A DNA stretch of 64,000 bases from Paenibacillus sp. A3 (GTDB lineage Bacteria > Bacillota > Bacilli > Paenibacillales > NBRC-103111): contig NZ_JTHN01000047.1 in assembly GCF_001399685.1 (NCBI RefSeq), forward strand, positions 19,528 to 83,527, given 5' to 3'. A program made the translations under genes and the position numbers. Below the pieces are notes generated by a model. It had not been told where the DNA came from. It saw nothing but the letters and a program-made list of their open reading frames with translations, and ran no database searches. Position 1 is the first letter of the stretch; each line of letters starts with the position of its first letter. This document shows, piece by piece, positions 8,985 to 18,247 of this stretch.

Positions 8985-11900
8985 CTATCGAACGAGACGG
9001 GTCTCGATCCGCTTCGATATGTCATGAATGCTGGTATGCTTGAACAAGTCCGTAATGGACAACACATTCGGATATTTTTTATTGATTTTGGCGTAAAACC
9101 GCATCAGCAGGATGGAATCGGCATCGCTGAACACCGGCTCGTGCGCCTCCGTTCCGGGCCGCCCGCCGGTCTCCTCCCACAGGACCAGCAGGTCCCGTTC
9201 GATGGCGGTCGGGGGAAGCCCGCTCCCGCCCTTTCCTGCGGCCGGGCGCGTATCCGGCGCGGGCAAAGCGCTGCGGTTGATTTTGCCGCTGGTCAGCATC
9301 GGAATGCGCTCAATCTGCATCATATGCGCCGGAATCATATAGGCCGGCAGCTCCAGCATCAGGAAGGCTTTCATGTGCTCGGCGTCCACCTTGCCGTCGG
9401 CCGTAAAATAAGCGCAAAGGTACTTCAATCCGTTAGGTGACGTAAGATCGACGACGGCCGCCTGTTTTACGGGCTCGTAGCGAAGAAGCGCCTGCTCGAT
9501 TTCGTCCAGCTCGATCCGGTAGCCCTTGAGCTTGATCTGCCGGTCCACCCGGCCCAAAAACTCCAGGTTGCCTTCCTCGTTCCAGCGAGCCAAATCCCCG
9601 GTCTTGTACATGCTCGTTCCCGGCTCGAACGGATTGTCCACGAATTTCGCGCGGGTCAACTCCGCCCGGTTGACGTATCCTTGCGACAAGCCGCGTCCGG
9701 CGATGCACAATTCGCCCGGCAGACCGATCGGCATGAGCCGGTTATCCTTGCCGACCACGTAGCATTTCGTATTGGAAATCGGTTTGCCGATCAAAATTTC
9801 GCCGCATTCGGGAGTGAGCTCGTACACCGTCGTATTGACGCTGTTCTCCGTCGGACCGTACTCGTTAAACAACCGGCAGTTCGGCAGCGCGGCAAAATGG
9901 TTGGCCGCCAGTTTTAGCGATAGATTCTCTCCAGCCACGATGACGAGCTTCAAGCTGCCCATCTTCGGATAGGCATGCTCCAGCAGAATCGTATACAGCG
10001 TCGGAACCGTCGACAGCCTCGTCACTCGGCAGCTTTCGATCACGTCCCCGATATAGCCTGCGTCCAGCCGCTTCGCCTGCTCCAGAATCACGATGCTTGC
10101 CCCGACCAGCAGCGGCGAGAACGTATCCTGCACCGAATTGTCGAACGCGAACGAATCCATGATCAGCACGACTTCCGTGCCGTCATAGCGGTAATAATCA
10201 AAGTTCCAGCATAACGTGTTCATGATCGCCTTGTGCTGGATCATGACCCCTTTCGGCTTGCCCGTTGAGCCGGAGGTATAAATAATATAGGCGACATCCT
10301 CGCCCGTATGGAGGGGCGCTAAATCGGCACAATCTTCGGCAGCAGCGGCAGCGTCGTCCATCGCAAGCGTCAGCCCCGGGAACGGAACCTGCCCGTCCGA
10401 CCCGGATCGCACAAGCAGCATGCGGGCGCCGCTGTCTTCGAGAATGAACCGGATGCGTTCCTCGGGATAGTCCGGGTCCAAAGGCAAATACGCGCCTCCG
10501 GCCTTCAGTACGGCCATGATCGCGACCATCATGTCGCTGGAGCGCTCCATATAAATGCCGACTACCGTGTTGGGGCCAATCCGCTCTCTTCTTAACCGCC
10601 GCGCCAGACCGTTGGCCCTTTCGTTCAATTCGCGGTAGGTCAGCCGGGTGTTCCGAAACATCACGGCGGTGTGTTCCGGCGTCAGGGCGGCTTGCCGCGC
10701 AAAGCGACCGGGAATCGTCCATTCGCCGTCAACAGCCGTATCCGTACGGTTGAATTCGGTGAGCAGTGTATTTCGTTCCCCGTCCGAAAGCATGTTCACT
10801 TCCGACAACGGCTGGTCCGCGCAGCCAATCATGTTCTCCAGGAGCCGCAGGTAATGGTCGAGCACCCGGCTCATGGTCGAAGCCTTGAACTTTACGGCGT
10901 CGTACGTCAGCTTCACCGACGGCTCGGAACCGTTGCGGAACGTCACGTTAACGGCATGCTCATAGCCTTCCTCCGCCTCATAGCCCGTGACCGCGAGCGT
11001 GCCTCCGGCCGGGCACGAATACATCGGCGTTTCGATCCGAAAGACCGAATCGATGATCGATTCGCCGGAAGGCAACGGGCAACAGGCTTTGATGTCGGCG
11101 GGCGAGTCGAAGGCATGGCCGGATAAATCGTGCACCTTCAAGGCGATGTCCTGCATAAAATCCAGGGCCGTTTCCGCATCGTCCACCACCGCGCGAAGCG
11201 GCAGCGTGTTGGTCGCGCAGGCGACGATCTCCTCGAACGGCTGCGGCCTTCCCGGCATGCGCACGCCGAACATCACGTCGGCGCTATCGCTGTAACACCG
11301 CAGCAGCACCGTCCATGCCGCATACAGTGCGGCGGCGGGGTCCAGACCGTGCTTCGCCGTGAAACGGGACAGCGCTTGCTGCAGCGAAAGGGGAACGGCC
11401 CGGGAGCTGCGCTTCCATAGTTCCGTTCCGTCCGATTGGGACGTTCCAATCCCGGATTCTGTCCCAAACGCGCCTATACGCTCGACGGGAAAATGATCCC
11501 GTGGCTCATAGCCCGCCAGCGCCCTTTTCCAATACGCCTTCGCTCGGTTGGTCCGCTGCGCCCGGAGGAAGGCATCGTATTGGCGGTACGGCGGCTTCGC
11601 CGCCAATGCCGCTCCGTCTCCCTGAACGACCGACTCGTAGGCCCGTAAAAATTCGTCCAAGATCCGTCCGTCACTGTCCTCGTCGGATACGAGGCGGTGA
11701 AAGGTCACAATCATCCGATACTGTCCCCGGCCCAGCGTGCAAAGCGATACGACGAACAGGGAACGGCTTAGATTCGCCTCGTTCCTGTCGGCGGCCCTTA
11801 TGCAGCCGACGGCGCTTTCCTGTTCTTCTTCGGGCAGACCGGACAGATCGTGATCCTTCACGGGCGGTTTCCATGTCTTCATGATCCGAAGCGAGGGCGT

Positions 11901-12167
11901 CTCGTCCTCTTCCCACCGAATCACGGCTCTCAGCATCTCATTCCGCAGAGCCACCGTATCCCAGGCGCGGGCGAAGGCATCCTCGTTCAGTTCGCCGGTC
12001 AGACCGACCGTGATCTGATTCGTTTGCCTTCCCGCTTCGGATTGCTTGATCCAGTTGAACAACAGCCCTTCTTGGATAGGCGTTAAGGGAAACGTCTCTT
12101 GCACCTGCTCCTCGATTAACGTTAGTTTGTTTGCCGGCAACGAAAGTCCCTCCCTGCAACGGTTCAT
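8985..12167 (-). CDS. Single-module nonribosomal peptide synthetase (C-A-PCP)
   Basis: About 1060 residues: condensation domain (roughly 20-450), adenylation domain (470-970), carrier domain (980-1060), no thioesterase. Adenylation motifs are intact: YTSGSTGKPKG, NEYGPTE, YKTGDLARW, GRVDRQIKLKGYRIE, and the A10 lysine in SGKINR. Hand alignment to GrsA gives a specificity code near D-N-Q-S-I-A-E-V-N-K, which I cannot assign. The condensation motif HHxxxDG reads HRLVSDE, so the catalytic second histidine is arginine. The carrier motif is DADSI instead of GGxS, but the serine remains. ATG 12167 overlaps the upstream stop as ATGA; an internal TTG near 12143 behind GGGAGG is an alternative start. 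It activates one amino acid for attachment to the nucleoside core. Confidence 0.93.
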   Translation of the reverse strand: MNRCREGLSLPANKLTLIEEQVQETFPLTPIQEGLLFNWIKQSEAGRQTNQITVGLTGELNEDAFARAWDTVALRNEMLRAVIRWEEDETPSLRIMKTWKPPVKDHDLSGLPEEEQESAVGCIRAADRNEANLSRSLFVVSLCTLGRGQYRMIVTFHRLVSDEDSDGRILDEFLRAYESVVQGDGAALAAKPPYRQYDAFLRAQRTNRAKAYWKRALAGYEPRDHFPVERIGAFGTESGIGTSQSDGTELWKRSSRAVPLSLQQALSRFTAKHGLDPAAALYAAWTVLLRCYSDSADVMFGVRMPGRPQPFEEIVACATNTLPLRAVVDDAETALDFMQDIALKVHDLSGHAFDSPADIKACCPLPSGESIIDSVFRIETPMYSCPAGGTLAVTGYEAEEGYEHAVNVTFRNGSEPSVKLTYDAVKFKASTMSRVLDHYLRLLENMIGCADQPLSEVNMLSDGERNTLLTEFNRTDTAVDGEWTIPGRFARQAALTPEHTAVMFRNTRLTYRELNERANGLARRLRRERIGPNTVVGIYMERSSDMMVAIMAVLKAGGAYLPLDPDYPEERIRFILEDSGARMLLVRSGSDGQVPFPGLTLAMDDAAAAAEDCADLAPLHTGEDVAYIIYTSGSTGKPKGVMIQHKAIMNTLCWNFDYYRYDGTEVVLIMDSFAFDNSVQDTFSPLLVGASIVILEQAKRLDAGYIGDVIESCRVTRLSTVPTLYTILLEHAYPKMGSLKLVIVAGENLSLKLAANHFAALPNCRLFNEYGPTENSVNTTVYELTPECGEILIGKPISNTKCYVVGKDNRLMPIGLPGELCIAGRGLSQGYVNRAELTRAKFVDNPFEPGTSMYKTGDLARWNEEGNLEFLGRVDRQIKLKGYRIELDEIEQALLRYEPVKQAAVVDLTSPNGLKYLCAYFTADGKVDAEHMKAFLMLELPAYMIPAHMMQIERIPMLTSGKINRSALPAPDTRPAAGKGGSGLPPTAIERDLLVLWEETGGRPGTEAHEPVFSDADSILLMRFYAKINKKYPNVLSITDLFKHTSIHDISKRIETRLVR

Positions 12168-13279
12168 GCGCTCGAGTCGACTTTGTTGAGCAGACCGCAG
12201 ATGCGCCGGATGCAGTCGCTTGTTATTTGCGCATGGGTATACAAAAACATCAGATTCCGCTCGACCTCGGCGAAATTCGGAAAGCCGCTTCCCGACTCGT
12301 CCGCAAGATGCGAGAGCCGGTTGGTGCGGTAATAATCCTGAAGAAATCGGGCCCGGTACAGCGGGCAAGGATGCGCTTCCTGGAACGGAAGCCCTTGCCG
12401 TCTTAATTCGTCCGCCAGCTGCCGGTAAGCTTCGGGCGTGACGGACAAATGCACGACAAACCGGTGCCACGACGATTCCCCTTCGATCAAGGGAAGCACG
12501 GGACGGACGGCGCCGGAATCCAGCTGCTCCCGATACATCCCGGCATGGCGCCTTCTCAGGTCCGACAGCTCCGCGATGCTCCGAAGCTGCCCGGCGATGA
12601 TGCAGGCTTGCAGCTCGGACATTTGATAGTTGTATCCAAGCGTTTCGTGATACGGTGTGTGGCGAGCGCCCAGTTGAGCGAAGCAGAACGCCCGTTCGTA
12701 CCATTCCTCATTCGCGGTAGCCAGAAGCCCTCCGCTGCCCGCCGAAATGATCTTTCCTTTATTGAAGGAGAAGACGGCCATGTCCCCATGCCGCCCTACC
12801 GGCTTGCCTTGAATCGTCGTGCTGTGAGCCTGGGCGCAATCCTCGATGACGCAGGCGTCCGGTATTCTAGCCCGGACGATTCGGGTCAGCAGCTCCATAT
12901 TGGCCGGAATGCCGTGCTGATGCACGACGATCACCGCCCGGGTCCGGGAATGGGCGTCCAGCATGCGTTCCAGCGCCTGGGCATCCATATTGAGCGAAAC
13001 GTCGGTGTCCACCAGCACGGGCAGCGCCCCGACGCTTAGAACGGCCATCGGCACGGAAGCGCAGACGTTCACGGGAAGGAGCACCGTATCCCCGGAGCCG
13101 ATGCCGGCCGCCGCCAGCGCCGTATGCAATGCGGCCGTTCCCGAATCGACAGGCAGCACGTAGCGAAAGCCGTAATATTGCTGAAACAGCCGGCACATAT
13201 CACCGATGTAATCCCGGGATAGCGGCGTATTCCTGCCGTAATGCTCGATAATTTCCAACACGGCCTCGCGGTTCAGCAT
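12164..13279 (-). CDS. DegT/DnrJ/EryC1-family PLP aminotransferase, copy 2
   Basis: About 371 residues. The fold-type I features are GTAAL in the phosphate-binding region, IEDCAQAHS, and FSFNKGKI carrying the PLP lysine, followed by SAGSGG. ATG 13279 overlaps the preceding gene by seven bases and its stop overlaps the NRPS start (ATGA). Family members transaminate keto-sugars or cyclitols, or act as PLP dehydratases. With the other DegT protein in this operon it could install an amino group or remove a hydroxyl on the glucuronate-derived ring. The longer frame upstream of 13279 overlaps the preceding gene and was rejected. Confidence 0.9.
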   Translation of the reverse strand: MLNREAVLEIIEHYGRNTPLSRDYIGDMCRLFQQYYGFRYVLPVDSGTAALHTALAAAGIGSGDTVLLPVNVCASVPMAVLSVGALPVLVDTDVSLNMDAQALERMLDAHSRTRAVIVVHQHGIPANMELLTRIVRARIPDACVIEDCAQAHSTTIQGKPVGRHGDMAVFSFNKGKIISAGSGGLLATANEEWYERAFCFAQLGARHTPYHETLGYNYQMSELQACIIAGQLRSIAELSDLRRRHAGMYREQLDSGAVRPVLPLIEGESSWHRFVVHLSVTPEAYRQLADELRRQGLPFQEAHPCPLYRARFLQDYYRTNRLSHLADESGSGFPNFAEVERNLMFLYTHAQITSDCIRRICGLLNKVDSSA

Positions 13280-14367
13280 AGCTCCACCGCAGACGGGGCG
13301 GCCACCGAATTTCGGGCGTTCTCGTCCTGCCTCTTGAGCGCCAAGCCTGCGGCCGAGTTGGCATATAGATGAACGGCGTACCGGTCGAAGTGGGCGTCGC
13401 TCCAAATCGTTTTGAATTGATCCTTGCTTCCCCACAGATCGATCATCCGAAAGCCTCGTTCAAAAAACTGCTTCGTCGTTTCCAAGCGCAAGATGACGCC
13501 GGGCGAGAACGAGGCGTACTTCACTTTGTAGCCCCATTTGATCGCCATCACCTTGCCCTCGAACAATAAATTATATTCAAAAGCGACCGGCTCCCGCTCG
13601 TTGACCAGCAGCCACAGCTCCGTCATGCCCCGTTTGGCGCCCTCTTCGGCCAACGTTTCGTAGAAGATATGCTGGCCTTCCCGCGATGACATATCGCTTT
13701 TCTCCTCGTACTTCCAGCTTTCGCAATCGATTTCCAGGAGCTGCTGAAACCCGCGCCGAATGTCCGTTTCCTTCGCGTACGACACAATGCGGAACGGCGA
13801 GAGCGCCTGCAGTTTGTCCGGCTTGTTGCGCAAGGCATTTTTAATCTTCTTTTTGCGCGTCAAGTAATAGCTTGAAAAATCGGTCCGGATCTCGACATAA
13901 GGGGACTCGTGGCTCTTATAAATAAAAAACGGCATCCCCTCGCCCTGCGCCCAATCCGTTAAAGCCGCAAAGCCATAGCAGGAGGCGTCGACCTCCTGAA
14001 ACGAAACCTTCAGCAAATCGGCGTAGTTGCGGCGTAAATAAGCAAAGAAGCATTCCAGAACCGGGGCCTCCTCGCTTATCGTGCTGTACGGCACGATTTC
14101 GGTCAACACCTGCACCGCCGTTCCCCGGCAGCCTTCCCTGCTGACGGGCTTCGCGACAAAGGGAATCGCCGACACCAGCGTGTCGGCTTCCCACAGCGTC
14201 GCGACTCGGACATCGAAAAAGCCGGCGTACCTTTTCCAGCTCGCATAGGCCCATTCGTACGTCAGCGCCACATTCCTCGTTACCGCCTGTTCCAGCATGC
14301 GGTCCCAGGCCGTGCGTATCGCCAAAAAATCGCTAAATTTTTTCAGTTCAATAATGTGCAGCTTCAT
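13273..14367 (-). CDS. GNAT/FemAB-like (CelD/BioF2-type) acyltransferase
   Basis: About 364 residues, cytoplasmic. It resembles the Acetyltransf_6/FemAB-like double-GNAT fold: a conserved core YVEIRTDFSSYY, then RKKKIKNALR, and a late WGYKVKYASFSPGVILR stretch typical of these proteins. FemX-type relatives move an amino acid from aminoacyl-tRNA onto an acceptor. That fits a peptidyl-nucleoside pathway where an aminoacyl group must be transferred, but fatty-acyl or acetyl transfer is equally possible. The first 54 codons of the long frame overlap the glycosyltransferase, so ATG 14367, which overlaps that gene by 20 bases, is chosen. Confidence 0.78.
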   Translation of the reverse strand: MKLHIIELKKFSDFLAIRTAWDRMLEQAVTRNVALTYEWAYASWKRYAGFFDVRVATLWEADTLVSAIPFVAKPVSREGCRGTAVQVLTEIVPYSTISEEAPVLECFFAYLRRNYADLLKVSFQEVDASCYGFAALTDWAQGEGMPFFIYKSHESPYVEIRTDFSSYYLTRKKKIKNALRNKPDKLQALSPFRIVSYAKETDIRRGFQQLLEIDCESWKYEEKSDMSSREGQHIFYETLAEEGAKRGMTELWLLVNEREPVAFEYNLLFEGKVMAIKWGYKVKYASFSPGVILRLETTKQFFERGFRMIDLWGSKDQFKTIWSDAHFDRYAVHLYANSAAGLALKRQDENARNSVAAPSAVELC

Positions 14368-15481
14368 CCCTAACCCCCAACACCGTGGCGGCGATCCGAT
14401 CCGCGCCGTCCGTACCTGTCTGATGGATGAAATCGCGCTGAAATTGCCCAATTTGGCGGTGAATACCGGCATCGTGAATCTGCGGATGAAGCAGCTGAAG
14501 GAACATCTTCGTCTGGGCGTCATCGTCAAAGAACGCCTCCATGCCGGACTGAACCGCCATGACCGCTTCTTTCTCCGGCATGTCCGGGTCGAGGCGGAAG
14601 CTTGAATCGAACAAGCTCCAGTTTAACAGCTCCACCGGGTACGACAGCCCGAACAAATAGTTCAAAATCAAATGCTGGCTGTAATTTTGCGGAGGCAAAA
14701 ATACGGTCTCGATGCCCATGGCGTACGCCTCCAGCAGCGTGGTCAGACCCGGCGTCGTAATCAGCAGGGCCGAATCCGACAGCAGGCGCATGAACTCGTC
14801 ATGAGGCAGAGATACGATCCGGTCCGCAAACCGGTATCCGCGCTGCCGCAGCTCGCCGGCGAACCGTTCGCCGCACACGACGACCACTTCGTCGAACGTG
14901 TCCCAACTGGCCTGCTCCAGCAGCTCCATCATCCGGTACGGGTAGCGGATTTGAGCGGAATCATTGAAAATATTTTCGATGCCTCCGAAATGAACGACCG
15001 CCCTTCGCTTGATCTTGGACTGCCGGGCCGGAATGTCGATAATTCCGCCCACGACAACAGGGTTTCGGATCGGCAGCTTGTTCGACCTTTGCTCGGCGAT
15101 GAACGTGTTTTGCACAAAATAATGATCCGTTTGAAACAGCTCGGGAAACTCGTCGAAATGCCCCGTATCCCACATCCAGAACAACGAATCGATATAGCCC
15201 CGGCGGACACCGGCAGGGAGATGCTTGACGAACAACGGCTCCATCGCCGTAAGCGCGTAATCGAAGGAAGCGGACAGCCCGGCAAGCTGCCGGGCGCCCT
15301 CCTCCTCGTACAAGTCGAGGTGTACGGTGTCGCACACTTGCTCGCGCCGCATAAAATCATAGGCGATGCCGCTGCCGCAAAACATCAGCTCGGCGCCCCC
15401 GGCCTTTAATTTTTTGGCGACGGTCAAGATTTTGGAAACCGGGCCGTACCCGAAGGGCACGGCGTTCAAAAGGATCTTCAT
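14348..15481 (-). CDS. GT-B glycosyltransferase, probable cytosylglucuronate-synthase-like
   Basis: A 377-residue GT-B-fold protein without membrane segments. The N-terminal domain begins MKILLNAVPFGYGPVSK. The C-terminal nucleotide-sugar domain has LLITTPGLTTLLEAYAMG and FLPPQNYSQHL, resembling MurG-like and MilC/BlsD-type cytosylglucuronate synthases. Those enzymes join cytosine to glucuronate from UDP-glucuronate. The adjacent MilB/BlsM-like hydrolase, which would release cytosine from CMP, makes this assignment attractive. The SD AGGAGG sits about eight bases before ATG 15481. Family is fairly sure; substrate is inferred from memory of the family and from the neighbour. Confidence 0.75.
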   Translation of the reverse strand: MKILLNAVPFGYGPVSKILTVAKKLKAGGAELMFCGSGIAYDFMRREQVCDTVHLDLYEEEGARQLAGLSASFDYALTAMEPLFVKHLPAGVRRGYIDSLFWMWDTGHFDEFPELFQTDHYFVQNTFIAEQRSNKLPIRNPVVVGGIIDIPARQSKIKRRAVVHFGGIENIFNDSAQIRYPYRMMELLEQASWDTFDEVVVVCGERFAGELRQRGYRFADRIVSLPHDEFMRLLSDSALLITTPGLTTLLEAYAMGIETVFLPPQNYSQHLILNYLFGLSYPVELLNWSLFDSSFRLDPDMPEKEAVMAVQSGMEAFFDDDAQTKMFLQLLHPQIHDAGIHRQIGQFQRDFIHQTGTDGADRIAATVLGVRDEAAHY

Positions 15482-15495
15482 CCCGTACCCTCCTG

Positions 15496-15957
15496 TCAGG
15501 TATAATGCAGCGTGTATTGATCCACTTCCTCCAAGATCTGGTCGACCAAGCGGTCCATATCCGCATCCCCGAACAGGATGGGCTTCACCTGCGTGACCAT
15601 CCCGAGCCCGGTAACCATCGGCGTATACGATTCGTCCTCATGCAGGAACAAGAGAATCGGTTTGCCCTTCGCGGAGGCCCATCCCAGCTCCACATGCACG
15701 CCTCCGGAAATCGGCGCCCATCCGGGGAAAGCCACGACAAGATCCGCATTACCCATCTCTTGGTAATCGAGCCGGGTCGCCAGATCCGGTTCCATCAACT
15801 CTTCGCCAAACACTTCTCTCACTTGAGCGGAAAACACGCTGTGCCCCCGCTCTTCCAACCGCTTCACCGCGTTCGTAATAAAATGTTTGGCAGACTCGTG
15901 GAAATTTCCGTCTGCATCCAGCAGTTTCGTAAATGGATAGGCCAAAAAAATTCTCAT
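15496..15957 (-). CDS. MilB/BlsM-like CMP N-glycosidase (nucleoside 2-deoxyribosyltransferase family)
   Basis: A 153-residue protein of the nucleoside 2-deoxyribosyltransferase superfamily. As I recall the MilB and BlsM sequences, it shares their order of motifs: ATRLDYQEM, ADLVVAFPG, HVELGWAS with the catalytic glutamate, GKPILLFL, and VTGL. Those enzymes cleave (hydroxymethyl-)CMP to the free base in mildiomycin and blasticidin S biosynthesis. ATG 15957 is chosen because GGAGG lies eight bases upstream, inside the end of the preceding gene. It sits directly before the glycosyltransferase gene, consistent with feeding cytosine to it. Confidence 0.82.
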   Translation of the reverse strand: MRIFLAYPFTKLLDADGNFHESAKHFITNAVKRLEERGHSVFSAQVREVFGEELMEPDLATRLDYQEMGNADLVVAFPGWAPISGGVHVELGWASAKGKPILLFLHEDESYTPMVTGLGMVTQVKPILFGDADMDRLVDQILEEVDQYTLHYT

Positions 15958-15958
15958 G

Positions 15959-17173
15959 TTATTTTCCTCCCTCATAGGACGCCATAATATGTTGTACCGC
16001 CTCGGACATGGTTTCGATTGTGTCCATAGCGTATAAAGGAATGACCGGAATCCAAACGGAAAGACGGGCTAGCCGTTCCGCTGCCGGGCACATGCCGGGC
16101 TCGTATGCGGCCCGCGATTGGGCGAAGGGCGAACCCGACGAATGCGCCACGCGCCGGTTATAGAACATCCGGTTCTCGTATACGGCCGAATTGTAGGACG
16201 GCGTAGCCAGGACGTTTGAGCTCTTCAACCGGGCAATAATTTCGTTCCGGACCTGTTCATCCCCCACATAAAAGCATTCCGATACGCCGCAGTCGCCCTC
16301 CGGGTCCGGCATCCGCCGCAAATGCAGCCCCATCGCCGCCAAATTATGCCTCAATCGCGCTTTAAGCTCCCTTAACTGCTTGAGCAGGCTCCGCGATTTT
16401 CGGAGCTGCACCCTCCCGATCGCCGCCGACAATTCGCTCATCCGGTAATTTTCCCCGAAAAAGCAAGCCTCGTTGTTCCATGTCGGGAACCCGTCGTGAC
16501 GGACGCAGCCTTGATCGTGGTAGATCGCTGCCCGTTGATAAAGCTCGTTATCCCGCATAGCCACGGCCCCGCCTTCGCCGAGCGAGACGATCTTGTTCGT
16601 CTGAAAGCTGAAGCAGCCCGCTGCTCCTAACGTGCCGAGCTTCCTGCCCTTGTACGTCCCGCCAAAAGCTTGAGCCGCATCTTCGATCAAAGGAATCCCG
16701 CGCCCGTTCGCGATGTCGAGCAGCGCTTCGAGCTCGGCGGCCACTCCCTGCACATGCACGCAGATGATCGCCTTCGTGTTGGCCGTTATTTTCGCCCGGA
16801 CATCGCCGGGGTCCATGTTCATGGATTCGTCGATGTCGGCAAATACGGGGACGGCATGACAGGCCACGACCGCATTGGCCGTCGCGATGAAGCCGTAAGC
16901 CGGGACGATCACCTCGTCGCCGGGACCAATCCCGAGCGCCTGCAGCGCCGTCTTGAGCGCCGCCGTCCCCGAGCTGACCGCCAGGACATGCTCCGCTTCA
17001 AGAAAGCGGGCCATCTCCGCCTCGAATTGATCCGTCTTGCCAAGCAGCTGCGGACCGTAGTACCGGAAGATGGATTTGGAGCGCATCACCTCCAGCACTT
17101 CGTTGATTTCTTCTTCATCCATCAAATGCGCGCCCAAAAAATGGCCGGGAAGCGTCAGAGTGACTTCTTTCAT
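15959..17173 (-). CDS. DegT/DnrJ/EryC1-family PLP aminotransferase, copy 1 (KdnA-like)
   Basis: About 404 residues. PLP motifs: SSGTAAL, IEDAAQAFGG, and FSFQTNKI with the Schiff-base lysine followed by LGEGG. The N-terminal FRYYGP and the VHVQGV stretch recall the KdnA-like subgroup that aminates sugar acids. Probable role: amination of an oxidised glucuronate-nucleoside intermediate. ATG 17173 follows AAGGTG with six bases spacing; an in-frame ATG at 17194 is possible but has a poor ribosome site. It differs strongly from copy 2, so the two likely act at different steps. Confidence 0.9.
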   Translation of the reverse strand: MKEVTLTLPGHFLGAHLMDEEEINEVLEVMRSKSIFRYYGPQLLGKTDQFEAEMARFLEAEHVLAVSSGTAALKTALQALGIGPGDEVIVPAYGFIATANAVVACHAVPVFADIDESMNMDPGDVRAKITANTKAIICVHVQGVAAELEALLDIANGRGIPLIEDAAQAFGGTYKGRKLGTLGAAGCFSFQTNKIVSLGEGGAVAMRDNELYQRAAIYHDQGCVRHDGFPTWNNEACFFGENYRMSELSAAIGRVQLRKSRSLLKQLRELKARLRHNLAAMGLHLRRMPDPEGDCGVSECFYVGDEQVRNEIIARLKSSNVLATPSYNSAVYENRMFYNRRVAHSSGSPFAQSRAAYEPGMCPAAERLARLSVWIPVIPLYAMDTIETMSEAVQHIMASYEGGK

Positions 17174-17197
17174 CGTTTCACCTTGTGTTTTCATGGT

Positions 17198-18247
17198 CTA
17201 GGAGTCCCAACTGAACGAATAGTCAGCCGCCTCCAGCTGGCGTTCGTGATAGTCCTTATTCCACTTCACGTTGGCCGGCTCGCAGCCGGTGCATACTTGC
17301 GGAGCCACCTGCGAGAAGCTTTGCCGGTTGCTCGCGAACTGCGACTCGTTCCAGATATCCTTGAACGGCCTCTCGAACACGCCTTCGACGCTGAGCGGCT
17401 TCCCTTTCCGATGGGGAAGACATTGACATGCGGTCATGCTGCCGTTCTTGGCGTCGATATAGGAGACGTACAGCGGGACGAAGCACTTGCTGTACGTTAG
17501 CGCCTTGCCCTTGGAACAGCCTTCGATCTCTTCCTCGGACGTGCCGAAAATAAACGGGTTGACCGCATTCAACCGGACACGGCTGGTTTGCAGCCTATCC
17601 TGGATACGGGCCGCCACCACGTTATACTGCTTGATTTCGTCCGGGGTTAAATACATGCCTTTGACATCCTTGATCGGATTCAGCCGCCACAAATCGACGC
17701 CGATCTCGTCGAGCAGCGGAATGAATTCGTCGAGATGATCGTACGTCCGGTTCGAGACGATGCTGTTCACAACCAGCTTCAAGCCGCCTTTCTCCCGGTC
17801 GCGCAGCCGGTCGATTTCCGCCAAGCCCTCCACAGCATCCTCGAACAAACGGGGCGTGCCCCGGAGCGTATTGTGGATTTCCGCCCGAGGGGAATCCAGC
17901 GAGCAAACGATGCCGGTAATGCCGGCATCCACTAGCTCAGCCGCATAGTGCTTCAGCCGAGAGCCGTTCGTAATCGTGCTGACCCTGAGCCCAAGCGAGC
18001 GGATGAAGCGAATCGCCTCCATTAAATCGTCGTGCAGCGTCGGCTCGCCGCCGGTAAAGCGGATTTCTTCCGTATCCAGCTCGGCCAGCTCCGTCGCCAG
18101 CTGCTTCAGCTTCTCCAAGGGCAGCCGGTAAATGTCCGTCGACCCGGCGAACCGGCACATCTTGCATTTGGCGTTGCACGCTTCCAGGATACGGATATAA
18201 GCGATTTTGGGGCTTCTGGGAACGGCGGAGACACAAGTGTTCATCAT
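17198..18247 (-). CDS. Radical SAM enzyme (BlsE/MilG-like candidate)
   Basis: About 349 residues. The cluster motif is C24-x3-C28-x2-C31 (EACNAKCKMC), followed by FTGGEP, TNGSRLK and SLDSP typical of the radical SAM barrel. A C-terminal cysteine-rich tail (CQCLP, CTGCEP) may hold an auxiliary cluster, SPASM/twitch-like. ATG 18247 is chosen because GGAGG lies about seven bases upstream and it overlaps the preceding stop as ATGA. In blasticidin and mildiomycin pathways a radical SAM enzyme decarboxylates cytosylglucuronate; epimerisation or dehydrogenation are other options. Radical SAM is certain; the reaction is inferred. Confidence 0.9.
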   Translation of the reverse strand: MMNTCVSAVPRSPKIAYIRILEACNAKCKMCRFAGSTDIYRLPLEKLKQLATELAELDTEEIRFTGGEPTLHDDLMEAIRFIRSLGLRVSTITNGSRLKHYAAELVDAGITGIVCSLDSPRAEIHNTLRGTPRLFEDAVEGLAEIDRLRDREKGGLKLVVNSIVSNRTYDHLDEFIPLLDEIGVDLWRLNPIKDVKGMYLTPDEIKQYNVVAARIQDRLQTSRVRLNAVNPFIFGTSEEEIEGCSKGKALTYSKCFVPLYVSYIDAKNGSMTACQCLPHRKGKPLSVEGVFERPFKDIWNESQFASNRQSFSQVAPQVCTGCEPANVKWNKDYHERQLEAADYSFSWDS

